Of a stretch of 64,000 nt of DNA, positions 26,316 through 34,063 are shown in pieces. The notes beneath the pieces are model-generated. The model had not been told where the DNA came from and did no database searches. It worked only from the letters and a program-made list of their open reading frames with translations. Numbering within the stretch: the stretch's first letter is position 1; every line of letters begins with the position of its first letter. The stretch is from NCBI GenBank assembly GCA_963789495.1, contig CAWBLP010000010.1:744001-808000 (forward strand). The letters are read 5' to 3'. Made by a program: the position numbers and the translations under genes. The stretch is from CAWBLP01 sp963789495. Lineage in GTDB: Bacteria > Pseudomonadota > Alphaproteobacteria > Acetobacterales > Acetobacteraceae.

Positions 26316-26723
26316 TCAGCCCGCCTTCTGGAAGCTGACGGGATCGCCGCCAAGGTCCTGGATGCGCCAGCCCGCCGCGGTCCGCGTCATGCGCACACGC
26401 AACGTGCGTACCGACTCGAGCCCGGTCAGTGGCGCCGGGCCTTGCACCGCGCCATCGTGCCGCACCACGAACATGTAGGCGGTGACGGTCGCTTCATTGC
26501 CGCTGACATCGGCGATCAGGTTGCTGAGCAGATGATGCACGCGTCGATGCGGCGGGCGCTTGCCCATCGCTGCCATGATGCTGGCCTCACCGCTGAGCTG
26601 CTCGCCCTGGCGGTGCCACACCCCGCCGGGCGCCATCAGCGCGACCAGGCCGGGGAAATTGTTCTCGTCCAGACAGCGAAAAAACCGGCTCAGCGTCTGT
26701 GACGCCTCGAATGCTTCGGACAT
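26316..26723 (-). CDS. SnoaL/NTF2-like protein
   Basis: The 135-residue protein has the cone-shaped NTF2 fold pattern: an N-terminal helix ending FFRCLDENNFPGLVALMAPGGVWHRQG, a central helix with GKRPPHRRVHHLLSN, and strands TVTAYMFVVRHDG and RTLRVRMTRTAAGWRIQDL. Relatives include steroid isomerase-like and dioxygenase beta-subunit-like enzymes. It lies between the FAH and TauD genes with gaps of 3 and 10 bp, so it probably acts in the same pathway, perhaps as an isomerase or dehydratase. Confidence 0.8.
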   Translation of the reverse strand: MSEAFEASQTLSRFFRCLDENNFPGLVALMAPGGVWHRQGEQLSGEASIMAAMGKRPPHRRVHHLLSNLIADVSGNEATVTAYMFVVRHDGAVQGPAPLTGLESVRTLRVRMTRTAAGWRIQDLGGDPVSFQKAG

Positions 26724-26733
26724 GTCTTCCTCC

Positions 26734-27654
26734 TTATGCCGCCGCCATGGCGGCTTCGCGTGCCGGGCGCAGGAACGCCGGATCGAATACTTTCGTCGCC
26801 ATCACCTGGCAGCGCCGCATCAGGCGGATCTCGTCCGGCGCATAATCGGCGATGGCGCGATGGATGGTGCCGAGATGGTCCCAGATCAGCAGGTCGTTCT
26901 CGGTCCAGCTATGGGTGTAGCGGAACTGCGGCTGCAGTTGATGCTGGAACAGGAAGTCCAGCGTCTCGTCGCTTTCCTGCTGCGACAATTCGTTGATGCG
27001 CACCGCATAGCCGGGATTGCAGTACAGCACTTTCCGCCCGGTGATCGGATGGGTCAGGAACAGCGGATGCACGACAGGCGGGCGCCGGCGGCGCTGTTCA
27101 TCGGTCATTGGCGGACGCGTGCTGGCCTTGTCGCGGCGCATGTGTTCCCAGAATTTCTCGAAGTCGTGGGTCGCGGTGGCATCCTTCAGCCGGTGCTTGA
27201 ATTCGTCCGGCAGCGCATCATAGGCCGCGTGCATGTTGGAGAATTCGGTACCGCCGAGCGGCACGCCGTTGCGACGGGGAATCCGAATGCCATACAGCAC
27301 GTTCACGAAGCCCATCACGTCGCGATATGACATGTCGGTGTGCCAGTCCTGACCGGCGTCGGGACTGCCGATGTATTTGCCGTCCTGCTGCAGGTTCGAC
27401 AGGATGCCGATCTGCGGAAACGACTGGGTCTTGTCAGCCTCGCGGATCGGGTTGCCCTGGATCTCGCCGAACAGCTCGGAGAATCGCTGCAACGCGCCCA
27501 TGTCGAGCTGCTGGTCCGGGAACCGCAGCACACCATGTTCGCCCAGCGCCAGCAGGATGCGGCCGAACACCGGTTCGGGCAGGGGTTGTGCCAGGTCCAC
27601 GCCGCGTATCGTCGCGCCCAACACCGCGCCTGTCGGTTCAATGGTGAGCATCAT
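26734..27654 (-). CDS. TauD/TfdA-family 2-oxoglutarate-dependent dioxygenase
   Basis: The 306-residue enzyme carries the Fe(II) facial triad: HTDMSY supplies His and Asp, and the distal His is in LGTIHRAIADY. The oxoglutarate-binding arginine is probably in DEIRLMRRCQV. These enzymes hydroxylate an unactivated carbon, often to remove an ether, sulfonate or side chain. GGAGG lies 4 nt before ATG 27654 and 7 nt before ATG 27651; either could be used. It is the promoter-proximal gene of a leftward three-gene unit with SnoaL and FAH. An R1 repeat and an IS110 element lie directly upstream. Confidence 0.9.
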   Translation of the reverse strand: MMLTIEPTGAVLGATIRGVDLAQPLPEPVFGRILLALGEHGVLRFPDQQLDMGALQRFSELFGEIQGNPIREADKTQSFPQIGILSNLQQDGKYIGSPDAGQDWHTDMSYRDVMGFVNVLYGIRIPRRNGVPLGGTEFSNMHAAYDALPDEFKHRLKDATATHDFEKFWEHMRRDKASTRPPMTDEQRRRRPPVVHPLFLTHPITGRKVLYCNPGYAVRINELSQQESDETLDFLFQHQLQPQFRYTHSWTENDLLIWDHLGTIHRAIADYAPDEIRLMRRCQVMATKVFDPAFLRPAREAAMAAA

Positions 27655-27734
27655 CCGTCCTCCCATTCTTGCGTTCGGGTAAAGTCTAAGCAGAGTTCCG
27701 CGGTCTGTGCCATGCGTCCGGCTTGGGGGCGCAG

Positions 27735-27949
27735 GAAAGGATCGGGGGCGTTGCCCCCGAACCCCCATCAAGGGGCGCTGCCCCTTGCATCCCCGCCAAG
27801 GGCCCGGCCCTTGGAACCGACTCCCTTTGGGGTGGGGAGGGGGCCGTTCCGCGATGCTCGTATGGTCCGAGACGATCGCGCCCCCTCCCCACCCCAAACC
27901 GAATCCGATTGCAAAGGCTGTGCCTTTGCTGGAGGTCCAGCGACTGTCT
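27735..27949 (+). repeat. GC-rich interspersed repeat R1, copy b (left part)
   Basis: A run of short palindromes: GGGGCGTTGCCCC, AAGGGGCGCTGCCCCTT, CCAAGGGCCCGGCCCTTGG and GGGGTGGGGA...CCCCACCCC, ending GCAAAGGCTGTGCCTTTGC. Nearly the same series is at 38693-38830. The last part of the family, present in copy c, is found here only on the far side of the IS110 element. Confidence 0.8.
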
Positions 27950-29221
27950 TGGTTGTCAAGCGTCGTGTCGCCTTTTCATTGTCCGGCGCGGGCGGCGTCG
28001 CCTCAAGACTGACGCTGCGCGCCATCGCCTGCGGCGACTTCGGTCTTGACCCGACGCCGCCCGCCCCAGGCCTGGCTTCAGTCGGCACGACAGCGTCCTT
28101 CACGCGGCGCGCCATGGCGTGTTGTTCCGCACCATCGCGTTGAGGATCGTCAGCAAGCGTCGCATGCACGCAACCAGAGCCACCTTGCGCGGCTTGCCGG
28201 CCGCCCGAAGGCGCTGGTACGTCTCCTTCAGCACCGGGTTCCATCGGCTGCCGATCCAGGCGGCCATGTAGAGCGCCGCTCGCACCGCGCCGCGCCCGCC
28301 GCGGATATGCCGCGTGCCATGGTGCTGACCACTGTCATGCGCAACCGGAGCGACACCCACCAGCGCGGCGATGCGACGCCGGTCGAGGCTGCCCAGTTCA
28401 GGCAAATCCGCCAGCAGCGTCCGGGTGGTGGCAGCGCCGACACCGGGCACCGACAGCAGCAGCGCCGCCCGCTCGCACCACGCCGGGCTCGCCCGCACCG
28501 CGGCGTCCAGATCGGCGTCGAGCTGGCTCAACGCCTTGTTCAGCCACGCCAGATGCGCCGCCAACTGGCGGCGGACCGCCGCAAGCCTTGCCTGCTGCGA
28601 GCGCATCGTCTCGGTGCTGATCATCTCCACCAGTTGACGCCGGCGCGCGACCAGGTCCGCCAGCTCACACGCCGCCGCGTCCGGTTGCGGCCGTTGTTCC
28701 GGTCGGATCGCCGCAGCGAAACCGGCAATGACCCGCGGATCCAACCGATCGGTCTTGGCCAGACAACCGCTCGCGCGGGCGAAATCGCGGATCTGCCGCG
28801 GGTTGACCACCGCCACCGGCAGGCCGGCACCCCACAGCGCCGCCGTCACGACCCGCTCGAAGCCGCCGGTCGCTTCCAGCACGATCAAGGTCGGCGCGCA
28901 CGGTCGCAGCCGCACCAGCAGATCGTCGAGGCCCGCCGCATCGCGGTTCAGGCGAAACGCTGCGCCGGACGGGTGAACGAAAACGTCGATATGCGCCTTG
29001 CCGACATCGATGCCGACGAAGCACGCAGCGGAGTGTGTCGCATCCATGGGATCCCGTCCTTGCTGATGCGGGCTCGACGAGCGGCCCGGGCGACTGTTCG
29101 GGCTCAGGGATGACGTCGCGGATGGCACCCCGCGCTGGACCACGGGCTCGCTCGCCCCAGGAGGCAACGGGGTTCCATCCGCACCCGACACCGCAATTCT
29201 ACCACGGGACGGGAGCGCGGG
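27950..29221 (-). mobile_element. IS110-family insertion sequence
   Basis: The transposase gene plus flanking sequence that interrupts the R1 repeat. The boundaries are estimated from where R1 homology stops (about 27950) and resumes (about 29222). IS110 elements usually lack terminal inverted repeats and long target duplications, and none is evident here. Confidence 0.75.
28100..29047 (-). CDS. IS110-family DEDD transposase
   Basis: The 315-residue protein begins MDATHSAACFVGIDVGKAHIDVFV, the RuvC-like DEDD domain with its first Asp. LIVLEATGGFERVV, VVNPRQIRDFARA and KTDRLDPRVIAGFA supply the other acidic residues. The C-terminal Transposase_20 domain has LLSVPGVGAATTRTLLADLP and the serine-less RHIRGGRGAVRAALYMAAW variant. 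It appears complete. IS110 recombinases use a bridge RNA in characterised members; a noncoding RNA in the flanks would be expected but was not defined. Confidence 0.93.
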   Translation of the reverse strand: MDATHSAACFVGIDVGKAHIDVFVHPSGAAFRLNRDAAGLDDLLVRLRPCAPTLIVLEATGGFERVVTAALWGAGLPVAVVNPRQIRDFARASGCLAKTDRLDPRVIAGFAAAIRPEQRPQPDAAACELADLVARRRQLVEMISTETMRSQQARLAAVRRQLAAHLAWLNKALSQLDADLDAAVRASPAWCERAALLLSVPGVGAATTRTLLADLPELGSLDRRRIAALVGVAPVAHDSGQHHGTRHIRGGRGAVRAALYMAAWIGSRWNPVLKETYQRLRAAGKPRKVALVACMRRLLTILNAMVRNNTPWRAA

Positions 29222-29290
29222 AGAGATACAAGGGGGCAAAGCCTCCTGGTGGGGTTCGGGGCAACGCCCCGACACTTCCTTGCCTCCCCC
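29222..29290 (+). repeat. GC-rich interspersed repeat R1, copy b (right part)
   Basis: GGGGCAAAGCCTCCTGGTGG followed by TTCGGGGCAACGCCCC matches the last section of R1 copy c (38867-38903). It continues copy b interrupted by the IS110 element. Confidence 0.7.
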
Positions 29291-29331
29291 CAAGCGGGCC
29301 GCATGGCACGGACCGCGAAGCTCTGCCTCGA

Positions 29332-30093
29332 TTACAGGTATTTCGCCGGGCGAATCATGGCGCGCCACATATGTGCGACCGGGCTGTTGTCGAAGCCAAG
29401 CCCCTGCTCGGGCTGGCGGAACGCGCGGCCGATCACGTCGGTGAATTCTTCCAGTTCCACCTTGGCATTCGGATCGAACGAGTAGATGTCGTGCACCGTG
29501 ATCATGCGGCCCGACATGTACCATTTATGCGCCCGCATCCGTTTGTAGTCTTCCTCGACGTACGGGTCGGGACGGTAATCGGCGCCGAATGTCTTGATGT
29601 AGGATTGCGGATATTCGTAGCCGACCGAGTCATCGGGATAGAAGCGCAGCACCTGATGGGCGCGGATCGCCCAGGTGACTTCCTCATCGACATAGGGCTC
29701 CACCAGCTGCGCGCCCCAATAGCCGTGGTCGCCGCGGATGAAGCCGATGGTTGAGATATCGTGCAGCAGGCAGGCGAGCACCATCTTGTCCGACAGTCCG
29801 GCATTCACCGCGTGCTTGGCGCTTTGCAGCAGGTGCGCGGCGGGACCGAAGCGGTATTTGAAGAAGTCCATCAGCGTGGGCTTCTCCGGCATCGCCGGCA
29901 GGCGGGGATCGTCGCCCATCAGCACGCGTGCATTGGGGTTGGCGGCCATCAGCTTGGCGGCGTTGGGCGGCGGACCCATGTCGCCTTCGGCCATGCTGTA
30001 AAGACGCGACTTGATGACGATGTAGTCCAGCTCGCGGCTCATTTGGTCTTCGAGTGCGTCGGCGCGTTCGGCGAGCGTTGGTGCGTCGTTCAT
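29332..30093 (-). CDS. HD-domain protein, possible PhnZ/MIOX-like diiron oxygenase
   Basis: The 253-residue cytoplasmic protein has an HD fold with metal-ligand candidates in order: His in LLQSAKHAVNAG, the His-Asp pair in CLLHDIS, His in RGDHGYWGAQLVEPYV, His in WAIRAHQVLRFY and a late Asp in ITVHDIYSFDPN. The extra histidines, and AHQVLRFY in the place of the HVxAKRY motif, resemble the mixed-valent diiron oxygenases (PhnZ, TmpB, inositol oxygenase) more than HD phosphohydrolases. The start is fixed by GGAGG about 8 nt before ATG 30093. It is surrounded by oxygenases and CoA-linked genes, so a C-C or C-P cleaving oxygenase role is plausible but unproven. Confidence 0.7.
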   Translation of the reverse strand: MNDAPTLAERADALEDQMSRELDYIVIKSRLYSMAEGDMGPPPNAAKLMAANPNARVLMGDDPRLPAMPEKPTLMDFFKYRFGPAAHLLQSAKHAVNAGLSDKMVLACLLHDISTIGFIRGDHGYWGAQLVEPYVDEEVTWAIRAHQVLRFYPDDSVGYEYPQSYIKTFGADYRPDPYVEEDYKRMRAHKWYMSGRMITVHDIYSFDPNAKVELEEFTDVIGRAFRQPEQGLGFDNSPVAHMWRAMIRPAKYL

Positions 30094-30191
30094 TGGGTGG
30101 TCCTCCCGGTGGACGCCTGGTGGCACAAGCCTAGCAGAGCATGCAGGCGGGCGTCGATCCGGCTCGGCCCGCCGGTGCCGGGCGTGCGCGC

Positions 30192-31832
30192 CTATGCGAA
30201 CACGAACTGCCGGTAGCCCTTGGCCGCGACGTCCTGAGTGATCTTGCGATATTTGACGGCCCCGCCGTAATAGCCGAGCACGCGGCGCACCTGGCGGCCT
30301 TCGACGTTGCGGTTGACGCCGGTCTGCCAGGAGTTCACCTGGCTGAACAGCAGGCTTGCCGCCGCTTTTTCGACATGGTTGGTCCAGTCGTCCACCGCCT
30401 CGGCCCGCGGTTCCACCCGGGTCAGCTTGTGGGTCTGCATGTGTTGGATCAGGCCGGTCACCCAATCCACGATTTCCTCGATGTTGCGCGGGATGTTGCC
30501 GCGCGCGGTATGCGGCCCCAGCACCATCAGCATGTTGGGAAATCCCTCGGCCATCACACCGAGGAACGTGCGCGGCACGGTTTCCCAGGCATCCTTCAAC
30601 CGGCGCCCGTCGGGGCCGCTTATATCGATGCGGTCATAGGGTCCGGTCACGCCGTCGAACCCGGTGGCATAGATCAGCAGGTCGAATTCATACTCGCTGT
30701 CGCTGGTCCGGATGGCGGTCGGCGTGATGCGTTCGATCGGCGTTTCGTTGATATCCACCAGCCGGACGTTGTCCTGGTTGTAGACCTCGAAATAGCCGCT
30801 CTCCAGCGGCACGCGCCTTGTGCCGAAGCCGTGGTTCTTCGGGATCAGCTTGTCGGCGACCCTGGGGTCCTTCACCCGCTGGCGGATCTTTTTCGCGATG
30901 AATTCGCTGGCCAGCGCGTTCGCCGTCTCATCGCTCAGCATGTCGGCGAAGTTGCCCACCCAGATGCCGAAGCCGGGTTCGGAATACAGCTTCTCCCAGA
31001 ACGCTTCACGTTCCTCCGGCGACACGTCGAGCGTCTTGCGCGGATCGGCGTTGTGGATGAAGCAGGTGCTGGTCTGCCGGCAGCGCTCGAAGATCTCGGG
31101 ATAGCGCGCCTTGATCTCTCGCTGTTCCTCCGGGGTAATTTCGCGGTTGTGCAGCGGCGCCGCCCAATTCGGCGTGCGCTGGAACACAGTCAGGTGCTTC
31201 ACCTCCTTGGCGATGGTCTGGATGGTCTGGATCGCGGTGGCGCCGGTGCCGATGATGCCGACGCGCTTGCCTGCCATGCTGACCGGATGATGCGGCCAGC
31301 GCGCGGTGTGGTAGGCCTCGCCCTGGAAGCTGTCCACACCCGGAATGTTCGGCATGGTGTAGGCCGAGAGCGGCCCCAGCGCGGTGATCAGCAATCGGCC
31401 GCGGAACCGCTCGCCGGTTTCCAATGTAACGACCCACTCGCCGGCGGCGTCATCGTACTGTGCGGCGGTGACGCGGGCGCCGAACTGCATGTCCCGCCGC
31501 AGGTCGAACTTGTCCGCAACGTGGTTCAGGTAGCGCAGCGTGTCGGGTTGGGCGGAGAAGTGTTCCCGCCAGTTCCATTCCTGCAGCAACTCATCTGAGA
31601 ACGAATAGCCGTAGCTCCAGCTTTCCGAATCGAAGCGTGCGCCGGGGTAGCGGTTCCAGTACCAGGTGCCGCCGACATCGCTGCCGCTCTCGAACACCTT
31701 CACGCGCAGACCGAGTTCGCGCAGCCGGTACAGCTGGTACATGCCGGAGATGCCGGCGCCGATGATGATCGCGTCGAATGTTCCGGTCGCGTCCGTCGTA
31801 GCCTGGTCCGCGCGCGTTGCTGCGGCAGTCAT
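30192..31832 (-). CDS. FAD-dependent monooxygenase, Baeyer-Villiger type
   Basis: The 546-residue flavoprotein has an N-terminal FAD Rossmann motif (IIGAGISGMYQLYRLRE), GGTWYWNRYPGARFDSES, the type I BVMO fingerprint FxGxxxHxxxWP as FQGEAYHTARWPH, and an NADPH Rossmann motif VGIIGTGATAIQTI. It matches cyclohexanone/phenylacetone monooxygenase length. Such enzymes insert an oxygen next to a ketone to form an ester or lactone, which fits a lactonase-like hydrolase and an SDR nearby. It lies 19 bp after the SDR and is probably cotranscribed with it. Confidence 0.93.
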   Translation of the reverse strand: MTAAATRADQATTDATGTFDAIIIGAGISGMYQLYRLRELGLRVKVFESGSDVGGTWYWNRYPGARFDSESWSYGYSFSDELLQEWNWREHFSAQPDTLRYLNHVADKFDLRRDMQFGARVTAAQYDDAAGEWVVTLETGERFRGRLLITALGPLSAYTMPNIPGVDSFQGEAYHTARWPHHPVSMAGKRVGIIGTGATAIQTIQTIAKEVKHLTVFQRTPNWAAPLHNREITPEEQREIKARYPEIFERCRQTSTCFIHNADPRKTLDVSPEEREAFWEKLYSEPGFGIWVGNFADMLSDETANALASEFIAKKIRQRVKDPRVADKLIPKNHGFGTRRVPLESGYFEVYNQDNVRLVDINETPIERITPTAIRTSDSEYEFDLLIYATGFDGVTGPYDRIDISGPDGRRLKDAWETVPRTFLGVMAEGFPNMLMVLGPHTARGNIPRNIEEIVDWVTGLIQHMQTHKLTRVEPRAEAVDDWTNHVEKAAASLLFSQVNSWQTGVNRNVEGRQVRRVLGYYGGAVKYRKITQDVAAKGYRQFVFA

Positions 31833-31851
31833 GGGTTTGGTCCTTGTCGGT

Positions 31852-32601
31852 TCAGTAATACGCGCTGCCGCCGTTCACATGCAGCGTCTGGCCGGTGATG
31901 AAGCCGCCATCGTCGCTGACCAGGAACAGGCAGGCGGCGGCGATTTCCTCCACCTTGCCCTGCCGGCCGAGCGGAATGCCCGCCGCGTTCGGAGTCTTGC
32001 CCTGGTACCATTCGGGGTTGGCCCGCATCGTGTCGATGCTGCCAGGCGATACCACATTCACCCGGATATTGTGCGGCGCGAACTCCGATGCCAGGCCGCG
32101 CGCCAGCCCGACCAGCCCCATCTTGGCCGCCGAGACATGCGCCCGCCCGTTGCCGCCGACGAAGGCGCCCTCGCCGGTGAAGAACAGGATGCGGCCGTAG
32201 CGATTTGCCACCATCGGCTCGATCAGCGCCCGGGTGAGATAGAACGCGCCATCCAGCACCACGCCGCGCACCGCTTCCCAGTCCTGCTGGGAGACTTCGG
32301 TGAACGGCTTGTGCGGGCGGATCGCCGCGTTGTTGATCAGGATGTCGACGCGGCCGAACGCTGACAGCGCCTGCGTCGCCATCGCATCGACCTGGTCCTT
32401 CTGCGCGACATCGCCCACCACGGCGAGCGCCTTCACGCCCAGCGCCTCCGCCTCGCGCACCACGGCATCGGCTTCTTCCTGGTTGCTGCGGGCGTTGACC
32501 ACGACATGCGCGCCTTCCGCGGCCAGCTTCAGCACCGTCGCGCGGCCGATATTGCGGCCCGACCCGGTGACCAGCGCCACCTTTCCGTCCAGTTTCCCCA
32601 T
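31852..32601 (-). CDS. Short-chain dehydrogenase-like protein lacking catalytic residues
   Basis: The 249-residue protein keeps the SDR cofactor motif TGSGRNIG (12-19), the NNAA motif (90-93) and the PG motif with GFITGQTLHVNGG at the end. An ungapped comparison with a classical SDR shows catalytic Asn, Ser and Tyr replaced by Val115, Gly143 (in RILFFTGEGAF) and Val156 (in RAHVSAAKMG); only Lys160 remains. It can probably bind NAD(P) but would need another mechanism or have a non-redox role. It is the first gene of the leftward pair with the Baeyer-Villiger-type monooxygenase. Confidence 0.88.
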   Translation of the reverse strand: MGKLDGKVALVTGSGRNIGRATVLKLAAEGAHVVVNARSNQEEADAVVREAEALGVKALAVVGDVAQKDQVDAMATQALSAFGRVDILINNAAIRPHKPFTEVSQQDWEAVRGVVLDGAFYLTRALIEPMVANRYGRILFFTGEGAFVGGNGRAHVSAAKMGLVGLARGLASEFAPHNIRVNVVSPGSIDTMRANPEWYQGKTPNAAGIPLGRQGKVEEIAAACLFLVSDDGGFITGQTLHVNGGSAYY

Positions 32602-32780
32602 GGTTCTTCTCCGTTATGACCTGCGCGTTTGGCGTTTTTTTGGCGGAGGCGCGCGCCATGGTGGCCGCGGTGGAGTCCCCTGAGCACCCACCGTCGAACG
32701 CCCACGATGCAGTGGCGATGATCGCGCGCGTTACGCTCGGGTCAAGTCCGCGCGGCGCAGTGCGTGGAGCGAGAACGCTC

Positions 32781-32795
32781 GTTCATGATACGTTC
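32781..32795 (+). promoter_or_regulatory. LexA-type SOS box
   Basis: GTTCATGATACGTTC is an exact GTTC-N7-GTTC, the alphaproteobacterial LexA consensus. It ends 18 bp before the start of the small gene at 32814. A GAAC at 32773 adds a GAAC-N4-GTTC dyad with the left half-site. Confidence 0.65.
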
Positions 32796-32813
32796 TTATC
32801 CTATGGTCCCCCC

Positions 32814-33018
32814 ATGGAGCCTGCCACACCCGAAGAAATTGCCGACGCCCTTGTCCTATGCTCTCTGCTTCGAGGGCAGAAAGCGAGTGCGGCATGCCGA
32901 CGACATGATGGCCAGGATCACGGCCGAACGCCTGGTGCGGCACCTGGAGCGGTGTGGGTTCGTGCTGATGAAGAAGCCCGGGGCAAAAATGCACAGTGCT
33001 CCGGCGCCGTACCGGTGA
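32814..33018 (+). pseudogene. Small conserved-looking hypothetical protein, one frameshift
   Basis: ATG 32814 opens MEPATPEEIADAL. Deleting one T of the pair at 32851-32852 joins this to SYALCFEGRKRVRHADDMMA and onward to RITAERLVRHLERCGFVLMKKP, ending at TGA 33018: about 67 residues, basic, helical, no membrane segment. The two halves read like one small protein, so the break is a recent mutation or a sequence error. The LexA-type box 18 bp upstream predicts induction by DNA damage. It is unrelated in strand to the degradative genes around it. Function unknown. Confidence 0.6.
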
Positions 33019-33245
33019 CGCCATTCGGATGCGGTGGTACCTGAGCCGATCCTGCCGCGCGCGGGAGGTTTGCCCCGGGGGCTGTGCAGGGCTGTGCGAA
33101 GCCTGCAACCATGTGCCGTTGCGGGCCGCACGCGCGGACGGCTGAAGGAAGCCCAACCCGTGCCGACTGCCGCCTCGGTGCAGCGCTGTGCCGGATGGAG
33201 TGGCCTTGCCGCGTGGCATCGGTGGCGGGCCGTTGGCATCTGCAG

Positions 33246-33271
33246 TCCGTGCTCAGTATCCGTGCTCAGTA
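33246..33271 (+). repeat. 13-bp direct duplication
   Basis: TCCGTGCTCAGTA occurs twice in perfect tandem. The right copy contains the stop codon and last codon of the SDR gene that ends at 33266. Confidence 0.8.
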
Positions 33272-34063
33272 CGGGCGCCGGTCGATCGCGGCGTAGGGCT
33301 GTTCCAGCCCGTCCACCGGCACATTGCGCCCGTTGATCCAATGCGCGCGCGGCGAGGCAAGGAACACGATCACGTCCGCCACCTCCTCCGCCATTCCCAG
33401 CCGTCCCATGGGAAAGCCGTTGCGTACATAGTCGTCGTAGTTGGCCGGGCTGGCGCGGCGGTAGCGGTCCCAGCCATTGCCCTCCACCCAGATCGAGCCC
33501 GGCGACACCGTGTTCACCCGCACGCCATGCGGCACGAATTCCAGCGCCCAGCGTTCGGTGTCGAAGATCAGCGCCGCCTTGGCCGCGCCATAGGGGCCGG
33601 AGCCGGCGAGCTGCGGCGACCAGCCGGAGATCGAGGATACGTTCACCACCGCGGCGCCCGCGCGCCCGCGCATATGCGGCAGGGCGAGCCGCATCATGCG
33701 CACCGTCTGCACCAGGTTCAGCTCCAGCGTGGTGGTCCAGTCGGCGTCGGTGCTGTCGGCGATGGTCCGCCCGCCGACGCTGCCGCCGACATTGTTCACC
33801 AGGATGTCGATGCCGCCGAACGCCGCCACCGCCGCGTCCACCAGCCGCGCGGCTTCCTCGGGCCGGGTCACGTCGGCGACCGCGCTCGCCACCGTGGCGC
33901 CGGCTTCGCGCAACGCCGCCTCGGTCTCGCGCAGCGCCTCGGCGGAGCGCGCCGACAGCACCAGCCGGCAGCCCTCGGCAGCGAAGGCCTGCGCCGTGGC
34001 CAGGCCGATGCCGCGGCTGGAGCCGGTGACCAGCGCAACCTTGTCGCGCAGGCGGAGGTCCAT
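33266..34063 (-). CDS. Short-chain dehydrogenase/reductase
   Basis: The 265-residue SDR has TGSSRGIG (about 14-21), NNVGG, the catalytic Ser in VVNVSSISGWSP, and Tyr-x3-Lys in SGPYGAAKAALIF. It is an intact NAD(P)-dependent oxidoreductase of the classical type, probably acting on an alcohol or 3-hydroxyacyl-CoA. Its ATG overlaps the stop of the CoA-transferase (TGATG), so the two are translationally coupled and should act on consecutive CoA-pathway intermediates. Confidence 0.92.
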   Translation of the reverse strand: MDLRLRDKVALVTGSSRGIGLATAQAFAAEGCRLVLSARSAEALRETEAALREAGATVASAVADVTRPEEAARLVDAAVAAFGGIDILVNNVGGSVGGRTIADSTDADWTTTLELNLVQTVRMMRLALPHMRGRAGAAVVNVSSISGWSPQLAGSGPYGAAKAALIFDTERWALEFVPHGVRVNTVSPGSIWVEGNGWDRYRRASPANYDDYVRNGFPMGRLGMAEEVADVIVFLASPRAHWINGRNVPVDGLEQPYAAIDRRPY

